A stretch of DNA of 64,000 nt, from assembly GCF_001625445.1 (NCBI RefSeq), contig NZ_LWHG01000033.1, positions 62,001 through 126,000 of the forward strand, in the 5' to 3' direction. The DNA comes from Haladaptatus sp. R4. GTDB taxonomy: Archaea; Halobacteriota; Halobacteria; Halobacteriales; Haladaptataceae. The notes under the pieces were generated by a model. The model was not told the DNA's origin. It was given only the letters and a program-made list of their open reading frames with translations, and did no database searches. How positions within the stretch are numbered: position 1 is the first letter of the stretch; every line of letters begins with the position of its first letter. Shown in pieces: positions 18,704 to 29,153 of this stretch. Made by a program: the position numbers and the translations under genes.

Positions 18704-21373
18704 ATGAGTTTGCTCAATACGCAGACGCGAGAGAGGACCCTACTTGACGGCGAGTGGGTTTTCCTCATCGATAGAGAAGATAATGGTACACAACAAGGTT
18801 ATCAAGAGATAGATAACAATTGGCCGAACGAAGAAACCCAAAAAGTTACCGTCCCTCATTCTTGGCAGGGTTCTGATGCCTATCAAGACTATACGGGGAC
18901 TGCTTGGTACCGAACTACAGTAGACTATCCCAATAATGACGGGCGGATATTCCTCCAATTTAATGCTGTCGACTACGAGGCAACGATTTATGTCAATGGA
19001 ATTGATGTTGGTTCACACCGCGGTGGCTATCTACCGTTCGAGTTGGAAGTGACTGACGCTATCAGTTCTGGAGAGAACACAATCGTTGTAAAAGTAAACG
19101 ACCAAGAGGATATTACCGAGATACCACATGGAAAACAGGGTACGCCCTGGTATACCCGCGTAAGCGGTATTTGGCAGTCTGTTGCACTCGAGAGGCGTCC
19201 TGAGACATTCATTTCGGACATGAAGATAACGCCGAATTTGGAAAACGACTCGGCTACGTTCGATATTGAAATTAATGAGAATTCTAACGCAGAGGTAAAG
19301 ATTCAGGTAACACAGGGAAATGAAGCCGTCGCAGAGAGTACTTGTGATCTTTCCAGCGGGAGCGGATCCTATACAGTCAACCTTCCCGACCCAGAGTATT
19401 GGACACCCGAAAATCCAGTAATCTATGACGTGAGTGTCTCACTTTATATTGCTGGATTATCGGTCGACGAATACTGTGACTACTTTGGAATGCGTAGTAT
19501 CAGCCATGATGGTGACCAACTATATTTAAACGAAGAACCCCTGTACATCCGTGGCGCACTCGACCAAGCCTATTATCCAGATACTCACTATCGACCTCTC
19601 GAGGAGGATATATTCGAATCCGAAATTCGGATGGCAAAAGAGATGGGGTTTAACCTGCTTCGCAAGCATATCAAACCAGCTCACCCCGACTTTATCGAGG
19701 CTGCTGATCGCCAGGGTATTCTTGTTTGGGAAGAGCCAGCAAACCCTACTGTCTACACTGAGCGTTCTAAGCGTGAAGTGAGAGAACAACTTGAGGAGTT
19801 AGTCGACCGGGACTACAACAGCCCTAGCGTTATCATCTGGAGTATCTACAATGAGGAATGGGGGATCGGTCTCGATCAAATAGATCATTCCGATCATTCT
19901 AGCAGGTTATGGAATAGCGAGGAGAAACAGACCTATCTTACCGATCTCTTTTATGATATCAAAGATCTGGACCCAACACGATTGGTCTGCGATAATAGTG
20001 GTTGGGCGCATGTCGCAACAGATCTAAATGACTACCACGAATACTATGTGAGCCCTGATAGGGCAGTGGAATGGGGTGAAAGTCTTGATGAAATTGCGCA
20101 AAATCCAGGCGACAACTTCGCAACCGAGAATATCTCGGCCGACGAGGCACCGATGCTCATCTCGGAGTTCGGTACGTGGGGGCTTTGTGATATCGAGAGA
20201 TTGCGAGATCACTATGAAGGGGACCCACCTTGGTTTTCTCATGAGTTTCTTGATGACCCACTCAAACGAGGTGAAGGGCTCGACAAACGTTACGAGAGTA
20301 CCTTACTTCCCGATGTATTCAACGGGTACGATGAGCTAGCGTCGGTCTGGCAACAGCGTCAGTGGGACTCAATCAAAGATGTAATCGAGCAGATGCGGAC
20401 ACATGATCGGATTGTAGGATACTGCATCACGGAATTCAGTGATATTGAATGGGAATTCAACGGAATGCTCGACTACTTCCGTGAGCCGAAATCCTTCGTG
20501 GACGAACTCCCGAAGGTAAACGGTGAAGTGATTACATCCATCGATCCTGATTCACACGTTGTTGAGCCAGGGGAGACGATAACTGTTGATATCGACATTG
20601 TTAATGACTCAAACGAGCATCTTTCGGGGACGCTTAGATGGAATGCAGTTGGGGACAATGGAAGTCAATCAGTTGATATTGATTCCTTTGGTACGACCAA
20701 GGTCGCTGAGGAACTACAGATCGAGGTACCAGAGGATGTCTCGCCTAACCGACAAAAAATCTCGGTAACTGTTGAATTGGAAGATAAGATAGCGACCAAT
20801 GAAGAACCACTCATCATTATCCCGCATGAAGAACCCGGAGACAGTATAGTTTACGCAGAGGGGGACTTAGCGAATCGACTAGTTGCAGGTGGTATTACAG
20901 TCGTTGAGAACGTCGTGGACGCCGACTTGGCTCTCATTCAATCACTGAATTCAGAAGTTGAGAGCTTCGTTAAAGAGGGTGGCACTGCAGTTGTACTCCC
21001 CAAAGAGGATGGTAGGATGGTCGACAATTCTATCTTTAAGTACCGGAGTCTTCCTGAGGGTGAAAGTTGGAATCTCGTTGCGGCACTTCCTTATCAAGAC
21101 AGCGAGTTACTTGCAGACATTTCTCCGGACCACCGAATTGGATGGGAGTTTGAAGGCCTATTTCCGCATGATCTAGTGGAGGATATAAATCCCGAGACAG
21201 ACACGATACAAGTCGGTCATATAGAAGGGTGGTTAGCTAACTGGGGTAGCCCACTCCTAGTCCGTGAGTTTGGTGATGGACGTATCTGTAGCTGCACGTT
21301 CCGTATTGCAAGTAACTACGGAGATCACCCCACAGCAACGTTACTGACAAACCGACTCCTTGATTCACTCTAA
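18704..21373 (+). CDS. Glycoside hydrolase family 2 protein (beta-galactosidase-like), paralog
   Basis: 889 residues with the same domain order as the gene at 6470: sugar-binding domain (VPHSWQGSDAYQDYTGTAWY, PWYTRVSGIWQSV), immunoglobulin-like domain, TIM barrel and accessory C-terminal domains. The acid/base Glu sits in WSIYNEEWG and the nucleophile in LISEFGTWG. Both copies also share IRGxLxQxxYPxTxYRP and the barrel motif FNLLRKHIKPAHPDF. No signal peptide is visible. The two paralogs bracket the first sugar block and probably differ in substrate or linkage, which sequence alone does not show. Confidence 0.92.
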   Translation: MSLLNTQTRERTLLDGEWVFLIDREDNGTQQGYQEIDNNWPNEETQKVTVPHSWQGSDAYQDYTGTAWYRTTVDYPNNDGRIFLQFNAVDYEATIYVNGIDVGSHRGGYLPFELEVTDAISSGENTIVVKVNDQEDITEIPHGKQGTPWYTRVSGIWQSVALERRPETFISDMKITPNLENDSATFDIEINENSNAEVKIQVTQGNEAVAESTCDLSSGSGSYTVNLPDPEYWTPENPVIYDVSVSLYIAGLSVDEYCDYFGMRSISHDGDQLYLNEEPLYIRGALDQAYYPDTHYRPLEEDIFESEIRMAKEMGFNLLRKHIKPAHPDFIEAADRQGILVWEEPANPTVYTERSKREVREQLEELVDRDYNSPSVIIWSIYNEEWGIGLDQIDHSDHSSRLWNSEEKQTYLTDLFYDIKDLDPTRLVCDNSGWAHVATDLNDYHEYYVSPDRAVEWGESLDEIAQNPGDNFATENISADEAPMLISEFGTWGLCDIERLRDHYEGDPPWFSHEFLDDPLKRGEGLDKRYESTLLPDVFNGYDELASVWQQRQWDSIKDVIEQMRTHDRIVGYCITEFSDIEWEFNGMLDYFREPKSFVDELPKVNGEVITSIDPDSHVVEPGETITVDIDIVNDSNEHLSGTLRWNAVGDNGSQSVDIDSFGTTKVAEELQIEVPEDVSPNRQKISVTVELEDKIATNEEPLIIIPHEEPGDSIVYAEGDLANRLVAGGITVVENVVDADLALIQSLNSEVESFVKEGGTAVVLPKEDGRMVDNSIFKYRSLPEGESWNLVAALPYQDSELLADISPDHRIGWEFEGLFPHDLVEDINPETDTIQVGHIEGWLANWGSPLLVREFGDGRICSCTFRIASNYGDHPTATLLTNRLLDSL

Positions 21374-21530
21374 GACAGGTCAACCCGATTTTTGCAGTTT
21401 GATTTGCTAATTTTTTATTTAGGGCAGATGAGAGAGACTTGCTATTCTAGATCATCAACCGTATCGCTGAATATGCCTCAGATATGTATAACCACACCAG
21501 AGCAGCTCCACGATATATTATTGATTAGAT

Positions 21531-21826
21531 GGGAGGGAGGGGGGCACGTCCAGTGTAACCATAAAACGGAATTGCGGATCAAGAGCTTGGCCCTGAAAAG
21601 ACGGGGGGAGGAAAACATTTATATTATTGTGAAACAAACTACACCGTATTACAGTGAAGTAATAAGTTAGGTTGTAGAAATCATGAGTATAATAGACATC
21701 TCCCAGGATACCTCAGTCGTTACACTAGACACACCCCCCTCCCCCCGGGTGCCAAATTTAAATGGGACCCGTGATAAATATTTTACCCACTGCAGACAGA
21801 GGGGTCTTCACTAGACAGGAGGGTTT
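21531..21826. other. Candidate replication origin next to orc1/cdc6 number 1
   Basis: Two similar sites face each other: 21533-21559 (complement begins GTTACACTGGAC and continues into a C-rich run) and 21719-21745 (GTTACACTAGAC, then a C-rich run). About 160 bp of AT-rich DNA lies between them. Nearer the gene, 21785-21808 (CCCACTGCAGACAGAGGGGT) and 21809-21826 (CACTAGACAGGAGGGTTT) resemble the haloarchaeal origin recognition box, whose core is CACTGGAAACGAGGGGT. A 24-bp imperfect palindrome lies at 21747-21770 (GGGTGCC to GGGACCC). Inverted recognition boxes flanking an AT-rich element directly upstream of an initiator gene is the usual layout of a haloarchaeal origin. Confidence 0.6.
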
Positions 21827-21829
21827 ATC

Positions 21830-23122
21830 ATGGTGGATTCTAACAGATTAATGATGAAGAGATTCGGGGAGACAGAAACAATTTTCCAGGATATGGATCG
21901 ACTGAACCCGAATACACAGACATACAAACCCGAAAGTCTACCGGAGAGAGAATCTGAACTCAATCAGCTTCATTCAGCACTTCGACCAGCGACAATGGGC
22001 TCCACCCCACTCAATGTGTTTGTTTACGGTCCCACTGGCCAGGGAAAGACTGTGGGAATCTCGCTCAAAACTAATCAGCTTCAACAGTACGCCAATGGAA
22101 AAGACATGGATTTGACAGTTGTCACAGTCCGTTGTAAAGGGATGGACAAATCATATCATGTGATGACACATTTAGTAAAAAACATTCGTGAGAAGCGATT
22201 GGGGCCAGGTGAGGAGCTACCATCAGGATATCAACAGAAAACGTTGTTGTCGATGATTATCAGTGAATTGGAAGCAATTAGCGGAACTGTGATTGTTGTT
22301 CTTGACGAGATTGATGCAATTGGCCAAGATGACTATATCCTATATGAACTGCCACGTGCTGAACCAAAAGGTGTACGTCTATCAATCATTGGCATTACAA
22401 ACGATCTTCAGTTCCGAGACAATCTTGATGCAGACGTTCGCTCGTCACTAGGAGAAGATGAAATCGAATTCGCTCCGTATAATGCTGATCAACTCAACAA
22501 CATTCTCTCTCGGAGAGCTGCAGGAGCACTACGCAAGACTGAAGTCCAAGACATTAAGAATCCATTTGAGAGTCTTGATAGCCAAATTCTGGACTCTGAC
22601 GTTGTTCCACTTGCATCAGCGTATGCCGCACAAGAGTCAGGAGATGCACGCGAAGCAATTAAACTAATGTTCCGTGCATGTCGCTTTGCGGACGATAACG
22701 GAGAGCCAGTTGTTCGTGAGGAACACGTTCGACAAGCACATGAATATCTCGAGCGGGCTGCTGTCGAGCGGGGGATTAAGTCACTTCCTACGCAGCGTGC
22801 TACGGCGCTTCTCACAGTCGTTCAGGCAGAGATTTCCGGAAACACCCCAGCGGAGACAAATTACTTATATTCAGTATACAATAAATTTTGTATAAAATCT
22901 GATATAAATAATCTTTCGGAGCGGCGGTTCAGAGATAAGTTAAATGATCTCGTAGATGCTAGTATACTTGCCCGAAAGAGGAAAGGAAGAGGAAGGGGAC
23001 TTGGGATGACAAATCTCTATACGCTTGAAGTACAAGTTGAAACGGTACTAGAGAACCTCGAGGGTGACTCTCGACTTTCGGATCTAATTCCTAATATTAT
23101 TCACCATAGACACAGGCAATGA
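21830..23122 (+). CDS. Orc1/Cdc6 family replication initiator
   Basis: 430 residues. The AAA+ domain has Walker A FVYGPTGQGKTVG, Walker B VIVVLDEIDAIG and sensor-1 SIIGITNDLQF. The lid domain (DAREAIKLMFRACRFA, about 275-300) is followed by a C-terminal winged helix (about 330-430). The initiator binds origin boxes and opens DNA; the candidate boxes end 3 bp before its ATG. Haloarchaea carry many paralogs, each usually paired with its own origin. It has no neighbour on its strand for 1.4 kb downstream. Confidence 0.95.
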   Translation: MVDSNRLMMKRFGETETIFQDMDRLNPNTQTYKPESLPERESELNQLHSALRPATMGSTPLNVFVYGPTGQGKTVGISLKTNQLQQYANGKDMDLTVVTVRCKGMDKSYHVMTHLVKNIREKRLGPGEELPSGYQQKTLLSMIISELEAISGTVIVVLDEIDAIGQDDYILYELPRAEPKGVRLSIIGITNDLQFRDNLDADVRSSLGEDEIEFAPYNADQLNNILSRRAAGALRKTEVQDIKNPFESLDSQILDSDVVPLASAYAAQESGDAREAIKLMFRACRFADDNGEPVVREEHVRQAHEYLERAAVERGIKSLPTQRATALLTVVQAEISGNTPAETNYLYSVYNKFCIKSDINNLSERRFRDKLNDLVDASILARKRKGRGRGLGMTNLYTLEVQVETVLENLEGDSRLSDLIPNIIHHRHRQ

Positions 23123-24531
23123 GCGGACAAGCAACGGATATTTCTTGAACTCTTTGAAAACAACACGCAAGCGCTGCTGTCTCTACCCTAAGGTTTTCTT
23201 CAACTCGAACTCGCAGTTTCCACTCAATATATTTTCCAGAAATCAAGACTAGAATGTAGCACAAAATAAACTATTAAATAGAAGTTCAGATACAATATCT
23301 TCTCTATTAAAGAGATTTTGCACAGAATATCTTTGAATTATATTGATAGGGAAAAGATATACTTCGTGTGCTATTGGAATAGAAGGTGTGTGTTCTTATT
23401 CATGCAACGATGTTTTTTGGTTGAGGTGGTTCCGAGTAACTGTTGAGCCATTTTAATAGTCGAGGTCAGATGAGATCATTGAACGTTCCCCATTGACGAA
23501 CAGGTTCATTACATCAATAGAATTGTAAAGCCATTTGTGTTAGTAAATCCGTGTTTTACTGTGAATATACTCGAGATAGCCGATCACATCCTCAGAAAAA
23601 GGTTCAAAGCGGAGATAGCCGGAGTAGAAATTGTGAGAGACATCATCAATATCAACCATACTAGCGGAGCATTGGAGAAATTCAAGAAAAATAATTGTTC
23701 CCAAGAGAGGAACAGATGATCGGCTAACTAGCCCTTGTTACATGCAATTCGAAATCCAACAACGAGCAGAGATGCGTTACCTCCTGCCTTTTTGCTCCTT
23801 GATACTTACGGAGACACCGTAGTATCTTCCAGTGTCAGCTGTAGAATGCATCCTATGTTCCCTATAGGGGAACAGTTTGTAACAGGAGAGTACGGGTTGA
23901 TCGGGATGATAAACTAGGAGAAAGAAGATCATGAAGTTGGAAATGTATAGGAACAAAATCAAGCAAATTTTATCTGAGAAATACAGTCGAGTATCCTATC
24001 TTGGGAAAGCTAGAGTGGAAGTGGTTGAAACAGCCTTTAGAGGGCCCCCAACATCCACTTTACACGTTATTAATATGGTGGTCGGTTCTTGCTCATCAGA
24101 TAATCACGGACTACAGTTTCAAGCAATAAGGTGAGGACAATTACGAATATCAAGAGCGATACGATGAACTGGAGACAATCTTGGAACGAAGATACAAACC
24201 GCGAACAAAGAGAACATTAGCGGACGTCGTTGTGTTTCGGTGACTATACAAATTGGAGAATCGATACTCGATGCAGTCAGCATCTCTGGTCATCGGGTCG
24301 ATTTAATGACGACCGATTCCACAAAAAATTCATGAACCACGTCCTCCACGCAGCAAACGTCATTGAGATGGATACGAGAGATTCGTACTCACTTCGTTAT
24401 TATTCCTGTATGGGAAGAAACATCAAATGGGAACCAGTGCATTCGCTATCGAGATTGTTCAGGGATACTGCCAGCAGAATGAAAATGTGAGAAATTGTCT
24501 ATAGATGTTTCTCATCGACGCGGGTAGACTG
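23123..24531. other. Gene-poor stretch
   Basis: About 1.4 kb, AT-rich, with no intact gene. A forward frame at about 24143-24240 has protein-like sequence (QERYDELETILERRYKPRTK) ending at a TGA and lacking a start. It may be a relic, but the family is not recognised. The rest contains only short uninformative frames. Confidence 0.45.
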
Positions 24532-25473
24532 TCATTCGACGATGAGGCGTTCGATGTCGTCCTCGAGTTGCCCGTACAACTCCTCAGCCTTCTGCTCGTC
24601 TGCAGGTGACAGCGGTTCGATCGGCTCACGGACATTCCCACCGTGTAATCCGGCGAGATCGAGTCCCTTTTTCACCGCTGAAACGCTGATCGCTCCGGCG
24701 ATCATGTTGTTCTCTCCAGTCTCTTCGCGGAAGTTCTGGTAGGGCACACAGATGTTGCGGATGCGTCTTGCGCGCTCCCAGTCGCCCGCGGTAAGCGCCT
24801 CAAACAATTCGAGGCCAATCTCCGGGCGGAAGTTGCTGACGCCCGCCGAGAACCCTTCGATGCCTTCGTTCCAGAACGGCAGGGCAAACGGTTCGGCGAG
24901 ACCGTTCACCCAAACGACATCGTCGGCACCCGCTTCGACACCCATGCCGAGTTTGACTGCGTCCTCGAGGGCGTACTTGATGCCGACCACACCATCGACG
25001 TTCGTTAGATCACGCAGGTATTCGACCGACGGTTCAAACCCTTTCACGTACGGAACCAAGGGAGCATCGGCGACGGCATCGAGTTTCTCATAATATCGGA
25101 TGAGACCTCGTTCGTGAATGTACGAGTGGTCCGGAGGCATTATCATCATTGCGTCGACGCCGACACGATCGTAACTACGAATGGTGTCCTTTGCTTCCTC
25201 CGTACTCCCACCCACTCCGGCAAGAATACAGGCGTCCGATGGAAGAACATCAACACTTGACTGTGTCACTTTGATCTGTTCATCTTGGGAGAGAGAATGA
25301 TATTCACTAATATTGGCGGACGCCAGAAACGTTCGAATACCGTTATCGTACAGACAACATGCATTTTCCTTGACTTTTTCGTAATCGACCTCGAGGTTAT
25401 CGTCGAACGGTGTAAGGATTCCAGCGGCGACACCACGCAGGTGCTGGCGCACCTCATCGTTTGAAAGTGGCAT
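24532..25473 (-). CDS. Dihydrodipicolinate synthase (DapA) family lyase/dehydratase
   Basis: About 313 residues from the ATG at 25471-25473; the open frame extends 23 residues upstream without a convincing start. It is a single TIM barrel. GVAAGILTPFDDNLEVDYEK is the family N-terminus, AGVGGSTEEAKDTIR follows, and the Schiff-base Lys lies in VVGIKYALED. The family includes DapA, N-acetylneuraminate lyase, 2-keto-3-deoxy sugar-acid aldolases, and the haloarchaeal 2-keto-3-deoxypentonate dehydratase of the oxidative pentose route. In this setting a role on keto-deoxy acids made by the nearby dehydratases is most likely; which one cannot be fixed. Confidence 0.88.
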   Translation of the reverse strand: MPLSNDEVRQHLRGVAAGILTPFDDNLEVDYEKVKENACCLYDNGIRTFLASANISEYHSLSQDEQIKVTQSSVDVLPSDACILAGVGGSTEEAKDTIRSYDRVGVDAMMIMPPDHSYIHERGLIRYYEKLDAVADAPLVPYVKGFEPSVEYLRDLTNVDGVVGIKYALEDAVKLGMGVEAGADDVVWVNGLAEPFALPFWNEGIEGFSAGVSNFRPEIGLELFEALTAGDWERARRIRNICVPYQNFREETGENNMIAGAISVSAVKKGLDLAGLHGGNVREPIEPLSPADEQKAEELYGQLEDDIERLIVE

Positions 25474-25639
25474 ACTCAAGAATCTAAGTGCGTCAGCATA
25501 AAATCTTCGCTTATAATAGTCAAATATCATATATGGGTGCATAGATCATCTGCTTGGGGAACAGAAGTCCATCTATTGACTCCTTCTACAATCAAGATTA
25601 GAAAAATTACAGATATTGTGCATACAACGATTGTGAATT

Positions 25640-25822
25640 GTGCACATCCATCTTATGAATATTAGCGGCCATGCATTCTCATTCTCCATTGTTCCGACCA
25701 GGATCGATACTCCTCAGGAAAACCAGATGGCTGCTCAAACGCGACGTCCTTTCATCATCGAAATCAAGAATGGGGAATCAGACATCGAAATCGTAGGCGT
25801 AAGTGCAGAGAGTACTAAATAG
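25640..25822 (+). CDS. Possible small hypothetical protein
   Basis: A frame of 60 residues, or about 31 from the ATG at 25730, ending in RRPFIIEIKNGESDIEIVGV. It sits in a 430-bp gap between a lyase and an oxidoreductase gene. The composition is plausible, but no family or signal supports it; it may be the tail of a lost gene. Confidence 0.2.
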   Translation: MHIHLMNISGHAFSFSIVPTRIDTPQENQMAAQTRRPFIIEIKNGESDIEIVGVSAESTK

Positions 25823-25904
25823 AAGACCTGAGTCGAACCGAACGACAAAGCGGAAAGCATTGCGTACTTCTGGTTACAAGGCACTGCTTGCCACTGGAAC
25901 ACCA

Positions 25905-26978
25905 CTAATCGCGGTCCTCAGCGCGGACCTGCGGGCCCCCAACTAGGCCTTCACGGATGTCCACAGGGCTAACTGGTTCACCCCGCTCGGCCGCTGCATA
26001 CGCGGCGAGAATGATATCAACCGGTTTACGGGCCTCGTGACCAGTGACTGCTGGGTCATGTCCTTCGTGTAGAGCGTTAACGAAATCTTGCACTACGGCC
26101 TCGTGACCCGTACCGAGTGGGGAAATATCACCGTTGGCGTCGTGATGTTCAGTCTCTGAATGGTAGAAGCTTTCCTCACCAGTGCCAACCTCAAAGTGTG
26201 ATATCTCATCCTCTTTTATCGTGATCGAACCTTCAGTGCCGTTGACTTCTGTCCGAGTCAGACCGCCCTTGACAGCCGTTGTTCCCTCGATGGTTCCGAG
26301 TGTGCCGTTCACAAATCTAACTGCCATCGTGGCAGTGTCCTCGCAATCAAGTATCCGATCAACATTATCGACAGCCGCCCAGATCTCCTCAACGTCACCA
26401 ACCAGCCAACAGAGACGGTCAATCATATGAATAGCCTGATTCATCAGCACCCCACCATCCATTTCGCGGGTGCCACGCCAGTCGCCAGAGTCGTAATATT
26501 CCTGTGAACGGAACCATTTGACGGCTGTATCACCAAGTACAAGATCACCAAAATCACCGTCATCAATCGCTTGCTTAGCTCGCCGAGCTGGAGGGTCGTA
26601 GCGTCGCTGGAACACACCCGCGAGCGTCACACCGGCATCGTCACAGGCCGTAATCATCTTATCCATTCGATCGGCAAATATATCGAGTGGTTTCTCGCAA
26701 AGAATATGCGCACCAGCCTCGGCAGCTTCGATGACAACCTGTGAATGCGTTCCGCTAGGTGTGCAAACGCTGATCGCGTCAATGTTTGCGTCTTTTATCA
26801 TCTCTGTTGTATCTGTGTAGGCGACACAGTCGAATTCCTCAGCAAACGACTGAGCATTTTCAGGGACAACATCCGAGCATGCAACGAGTTCAACACCGTC
26901 AACATTCTGTACAGCCTGCCCATGTGTCTGCCCAATCCCGATACACCCGACAATCCCGTACCTGAGTAACTCGTCCAT
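25905..26978 (-). CDS. Gfo/Idh/MocA family oxidoreductase
   Basis: About 357 residues from the ATG at 26976-26978. The N-terminal nucleotide loop YGIVGCIGIGQTHGQAVQNV is followed by DAISVCTPSGTHSQVVIEAA and HILCEKPLDI, with the EKP lysine. The C-terminal domain includes EMDGGVLMNQAIHMIDRLCW with the family's conserved MxxH pattern. It is closely related in motif wording to the gene at 29154 and probably arose by duplication. Likely role: NAD(P)-dependent oxidation of a released sugar or derivative. It runs away from the isomerase gene at 27221 and may share a divergent promoter region with it. Confidence 0.92.
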   Translation of the reverse strand: MDELLRYGIVGCIGIGQTHGQAVQNVDGVELVACSDVVPENAQSFAEEFDCVAYTDTTEMIKDANIDAISVCTPSGTHSQVVIEAAEAGAHILCEKPLDIFADRMDKMITACDDAGVTLAGVFQRRYDPPARRAKQAIDDGDFGDLVLGDTAVKWFRSQEYYDSGDWRGTREMDGGVLMNQAIHMIDRLCWLVGDVEEIWAAVDNVDRILDCEDTATMAVRFVNGTLGTIEGTTAVKGGLTRTEVNGTEGSITIKEDEISHFEVGTGEESFYHSETEHHDANGDISPLGTGHEAVVQDFVNALHEGHDPAVTGHEARKPVDIILAAYAAAERGEPVSPVDIREGLVGGPQVRAEDRD

Positions 26979-27220
26979 CAACTTAATCAACCTCCAGCCA
27001 TCTACTTAACTTTGCGGTTGTCGGAATAATCAACGACGGACGGTATTACAACGCGTCACATTGCTGTATTGAATTCCTGCTCGATATCGAAGAATGTACT
27101 CTCGGATTAATTGCGAACATGGACAGTATAACATCTAAATAACTGAATTTTAGGCATCTAGAGATAGTGAATTATACCATTAACCCGAAGAATGAAATAT
27201 CTGCTCACAGTATTGGATCC

Positions 27221-27970
27221 ATGGTTCGAACAGCAATCAATGTCTATAGTGTCCGTGATCTCGACGAGTCGGTTCCGGAGGTACTCGAACGGGTCGCGAA
27301 CGCGGGCTACGACGGTGTTCAGTTCTCGGGGCGACATACTCCATTCGAGGGAGATCTAGAGGAAATACAAGAGACACTCGCAGAAACAGGTCTCGACGTG
27401 ACTGCAGCGCATATTGGTGCCGACCTGCTTGAACAAGATCTTGATAACGTCGTCGATACCTACGAAACCGTCGGCGTCTCTGAAGCCGTCGTTCCGTACC
27501 TCCCACCGAAGGAGTTTAGCTCGGTCGAGAGAACCAAAGCGACTGCGGAGAGACTCGAAGCTCTTGCCACTGAACTCGACGTGTATGGTTGGGAACTCCA
27601 CTACCACAATCACGAACACGAGTTTGTCGACTTAGATGGGAGGAAGTCGTTCGAGATTTTCCTCGGAGCGACGGACATCGGTATCGAACCAGATGTGGGG
27701 TGGGTCCTCGCCAGTGGCCACGATCCTGTAAAATTGCTCAAGCGCCTCGACAATCGAGCCCCTTTCGTTCATTTCAAGGATGTTAGGCTCGATCCAGAAG
27801 CGAATCGCGGTGGTCACCCGGTCGAAATAGGTGCCGGGGATGTAGATATGGCAGCATGCGCGGAAGCTGCCCGCAACGCAGGAGCCGATTGGTTTATCTA
27901 TGAACATGATAACCCAGACGACCCAAAAGCATCGATCGAACATGGTGCGGAATTTCTTTCCACATTATAA
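27221..27970 (+). CDS. Sugar phosphate isomerase/epimerase family TIM-barrel protein
   Basis: 249 residues from the ATG at 27221; the frame is open further upstream but without the family N-terminus. It begins TAINVYSVRDLDESVPEVLE and contains GYDGVQFSG, WELHYHNHEHEF with the metal-ligand His and Glu, IGIEPDVGWVLASG and PFVHFKDVRLD. These match the AP endonuclease 2 / IolE-like fold of xylose isomerase-like enzymes. Members isomerise, epimerise or dehydrate sugars, often next to Gfo/Idh/MocA genes, as here. The substrate is unknown. Confidence 0.88.
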   Translation: MVRTAINVYSVRDLDESVPEVLERVANAGYDGVQFSGRHTPFEGDLEEIQETLAETGLDVTAAHIGADLLEQDLDNVVDTYETVGVSEAVVPYLPPKEFSSVERTKATAERLEALATELDVYGWELHYHNHEHEFVDLDGRKSFEIFLGATDIGIEPDVGWVLASGHDPVKLLKRLDNRAPFVHFKDVRLDPEANRGGHPVEIGAGDVDMAACAEAARNAGADWFIYEHDNPDDPKASIEHGAEFLSTL

Positions 27971-28177
27971 CGGGAACAATTGCGGCCAAACGGCCAAAAC
28001 TACATTATCCACATTGTGGATGTTATAGATTGTCACGAGACCGAACCGAGTAAACTCGAATGTGGAAACAGTATTGTTACGCTTCAAACAACAGCTATGA
28101 CGGATTACGTCGGCTGCGAGTTCTCTACAATCTGAATCCGAGTCCCGGACACGTTCGGTCACTTCTCTCAGACGATT

Positions 28178-29053
28178 CTACTCGTAGTTCACACTCGCGT
28201 TGTCGAGGACACCGCGGAATGCATCCACCGCCGTTTCGAAGCCTTCAGGACCGCTCAATCCTGTGCTTCGTCCAGCAAAGGATAGGTGTGGTTCGAGCGA
28301 CGCAAAGCCGCTATAGCCGCGTTGTTCAAGTACGCGCACGAGTTGATCGAACCCACCATCACCGAGGCCAGCTGGTCGGATCTCTCCCCGTTCACCCATC
28401 TCAGCATCTTTTACGTGAAGATACTCGACGTACTCGGCCAGCAGTGCGAACGCATACGGGTACGCCTCAACACCGATTTCGACAAAGTTCGCTGGATCGA
28501 ATGCAGCGCGGAGGTTCGGAGAGTCAATTGTCGTGAGAACGTCTCGACACCGTTCGGCAGTATCACCGTAGATATCCTTCTCATTTTCGTGAATGAGAAC
28601 CACATCTTCTTCCTCTGCGCGCTCTGCTTTCCAACGCATTCGATTCAGAACGGTCGTTCTGTACTCGGTAGGGTCTCCTTCTTCAGGGATGTAGTATGAG
28701 AAGATACGGATGTATTCAGTGTCGAAAAAGTTCGCGACCTCGATAGCTCGTTCGAAGCGTTCCTTGTGGGGTTCGAAATCATCGGTCACATCTATTTTTC
28801 CTATCGGCGATCCGATCGACGAGACACTGATACCGCGTTCGTTGATGGCATTTCGGATACGTTCGAGGTCGTCATCACTGAGGTCCAGAACGTTTGTTTT
28901 ATCGACACCTCTGAGATCGAAGTAGTTAATGTCGAGTTCCTCGAGTAAATCGAGCTGGACCTCTAAATCCGGATGGATTTCGTCGGCGAAGCCGGAGAGT
29001 GTGAAAGTCTTCGTGAGACTCGAAGGTTTGTCCTGTGTGTGGTCTTCTGACAT
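28178..29053 (-). CDS. Sugar phosphate isomerase/epimerase family TIM-barrel protein
   Basis: 291 residues from the ATG at 29051-29053. It begins with a polar tail, then FTLSGFADEIHPDLEVQLDL and YFDLRGVDKTNVLDL. The barrel has IRIFSYYIP, VVLIHENEKDIYGDTAERC with a metal-ligand Glu, RAAFDPANFVEIG, VEYLHVKDA and a C-terminal SLEPHL. The fold is the same as the protein at 27221, but sequence similarity is low, so they probably catalyse different steps. It is divergent from the oxidoreductase at 29154 with 100 bp between starts. Confidence 0.87.
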   Translation of the reverse strand: MSEDHTQDKPSSLTKTFTLSGFADEIHPDLEVQLDLLEELDINYFDLRGVDKTNVLDLSDDDLERIRNAINERGISVSSIGSPIGKIDVTDDFEPHKERFERAIEVANFFDTEYIRIFSYYIPEEGDPTEYRTTVLNRMRWKAERAEEEDVVLIHENEKDIYGDTAERCRDVLTTIDSPNLRAAFDPANFVEIGVEAYPYAFALLAEYVEYLHVKDAEMGERGEIRPAGLGDGGFDQLVRVLEQRGYSGFASLEPHLSFAGRSTGLSGPEGFETAVDAFRGVLDNASVNYE

Positions 29054-29153
29054 AGTCGTCCTTCGTAAGGATGTTCCTGAGCATGTTAACAGTTTCGACG
29101 ATGAGTGGACAACCGGTATTTTTTTGCGGTGACCGGCTAATATAGTTTCGTCA

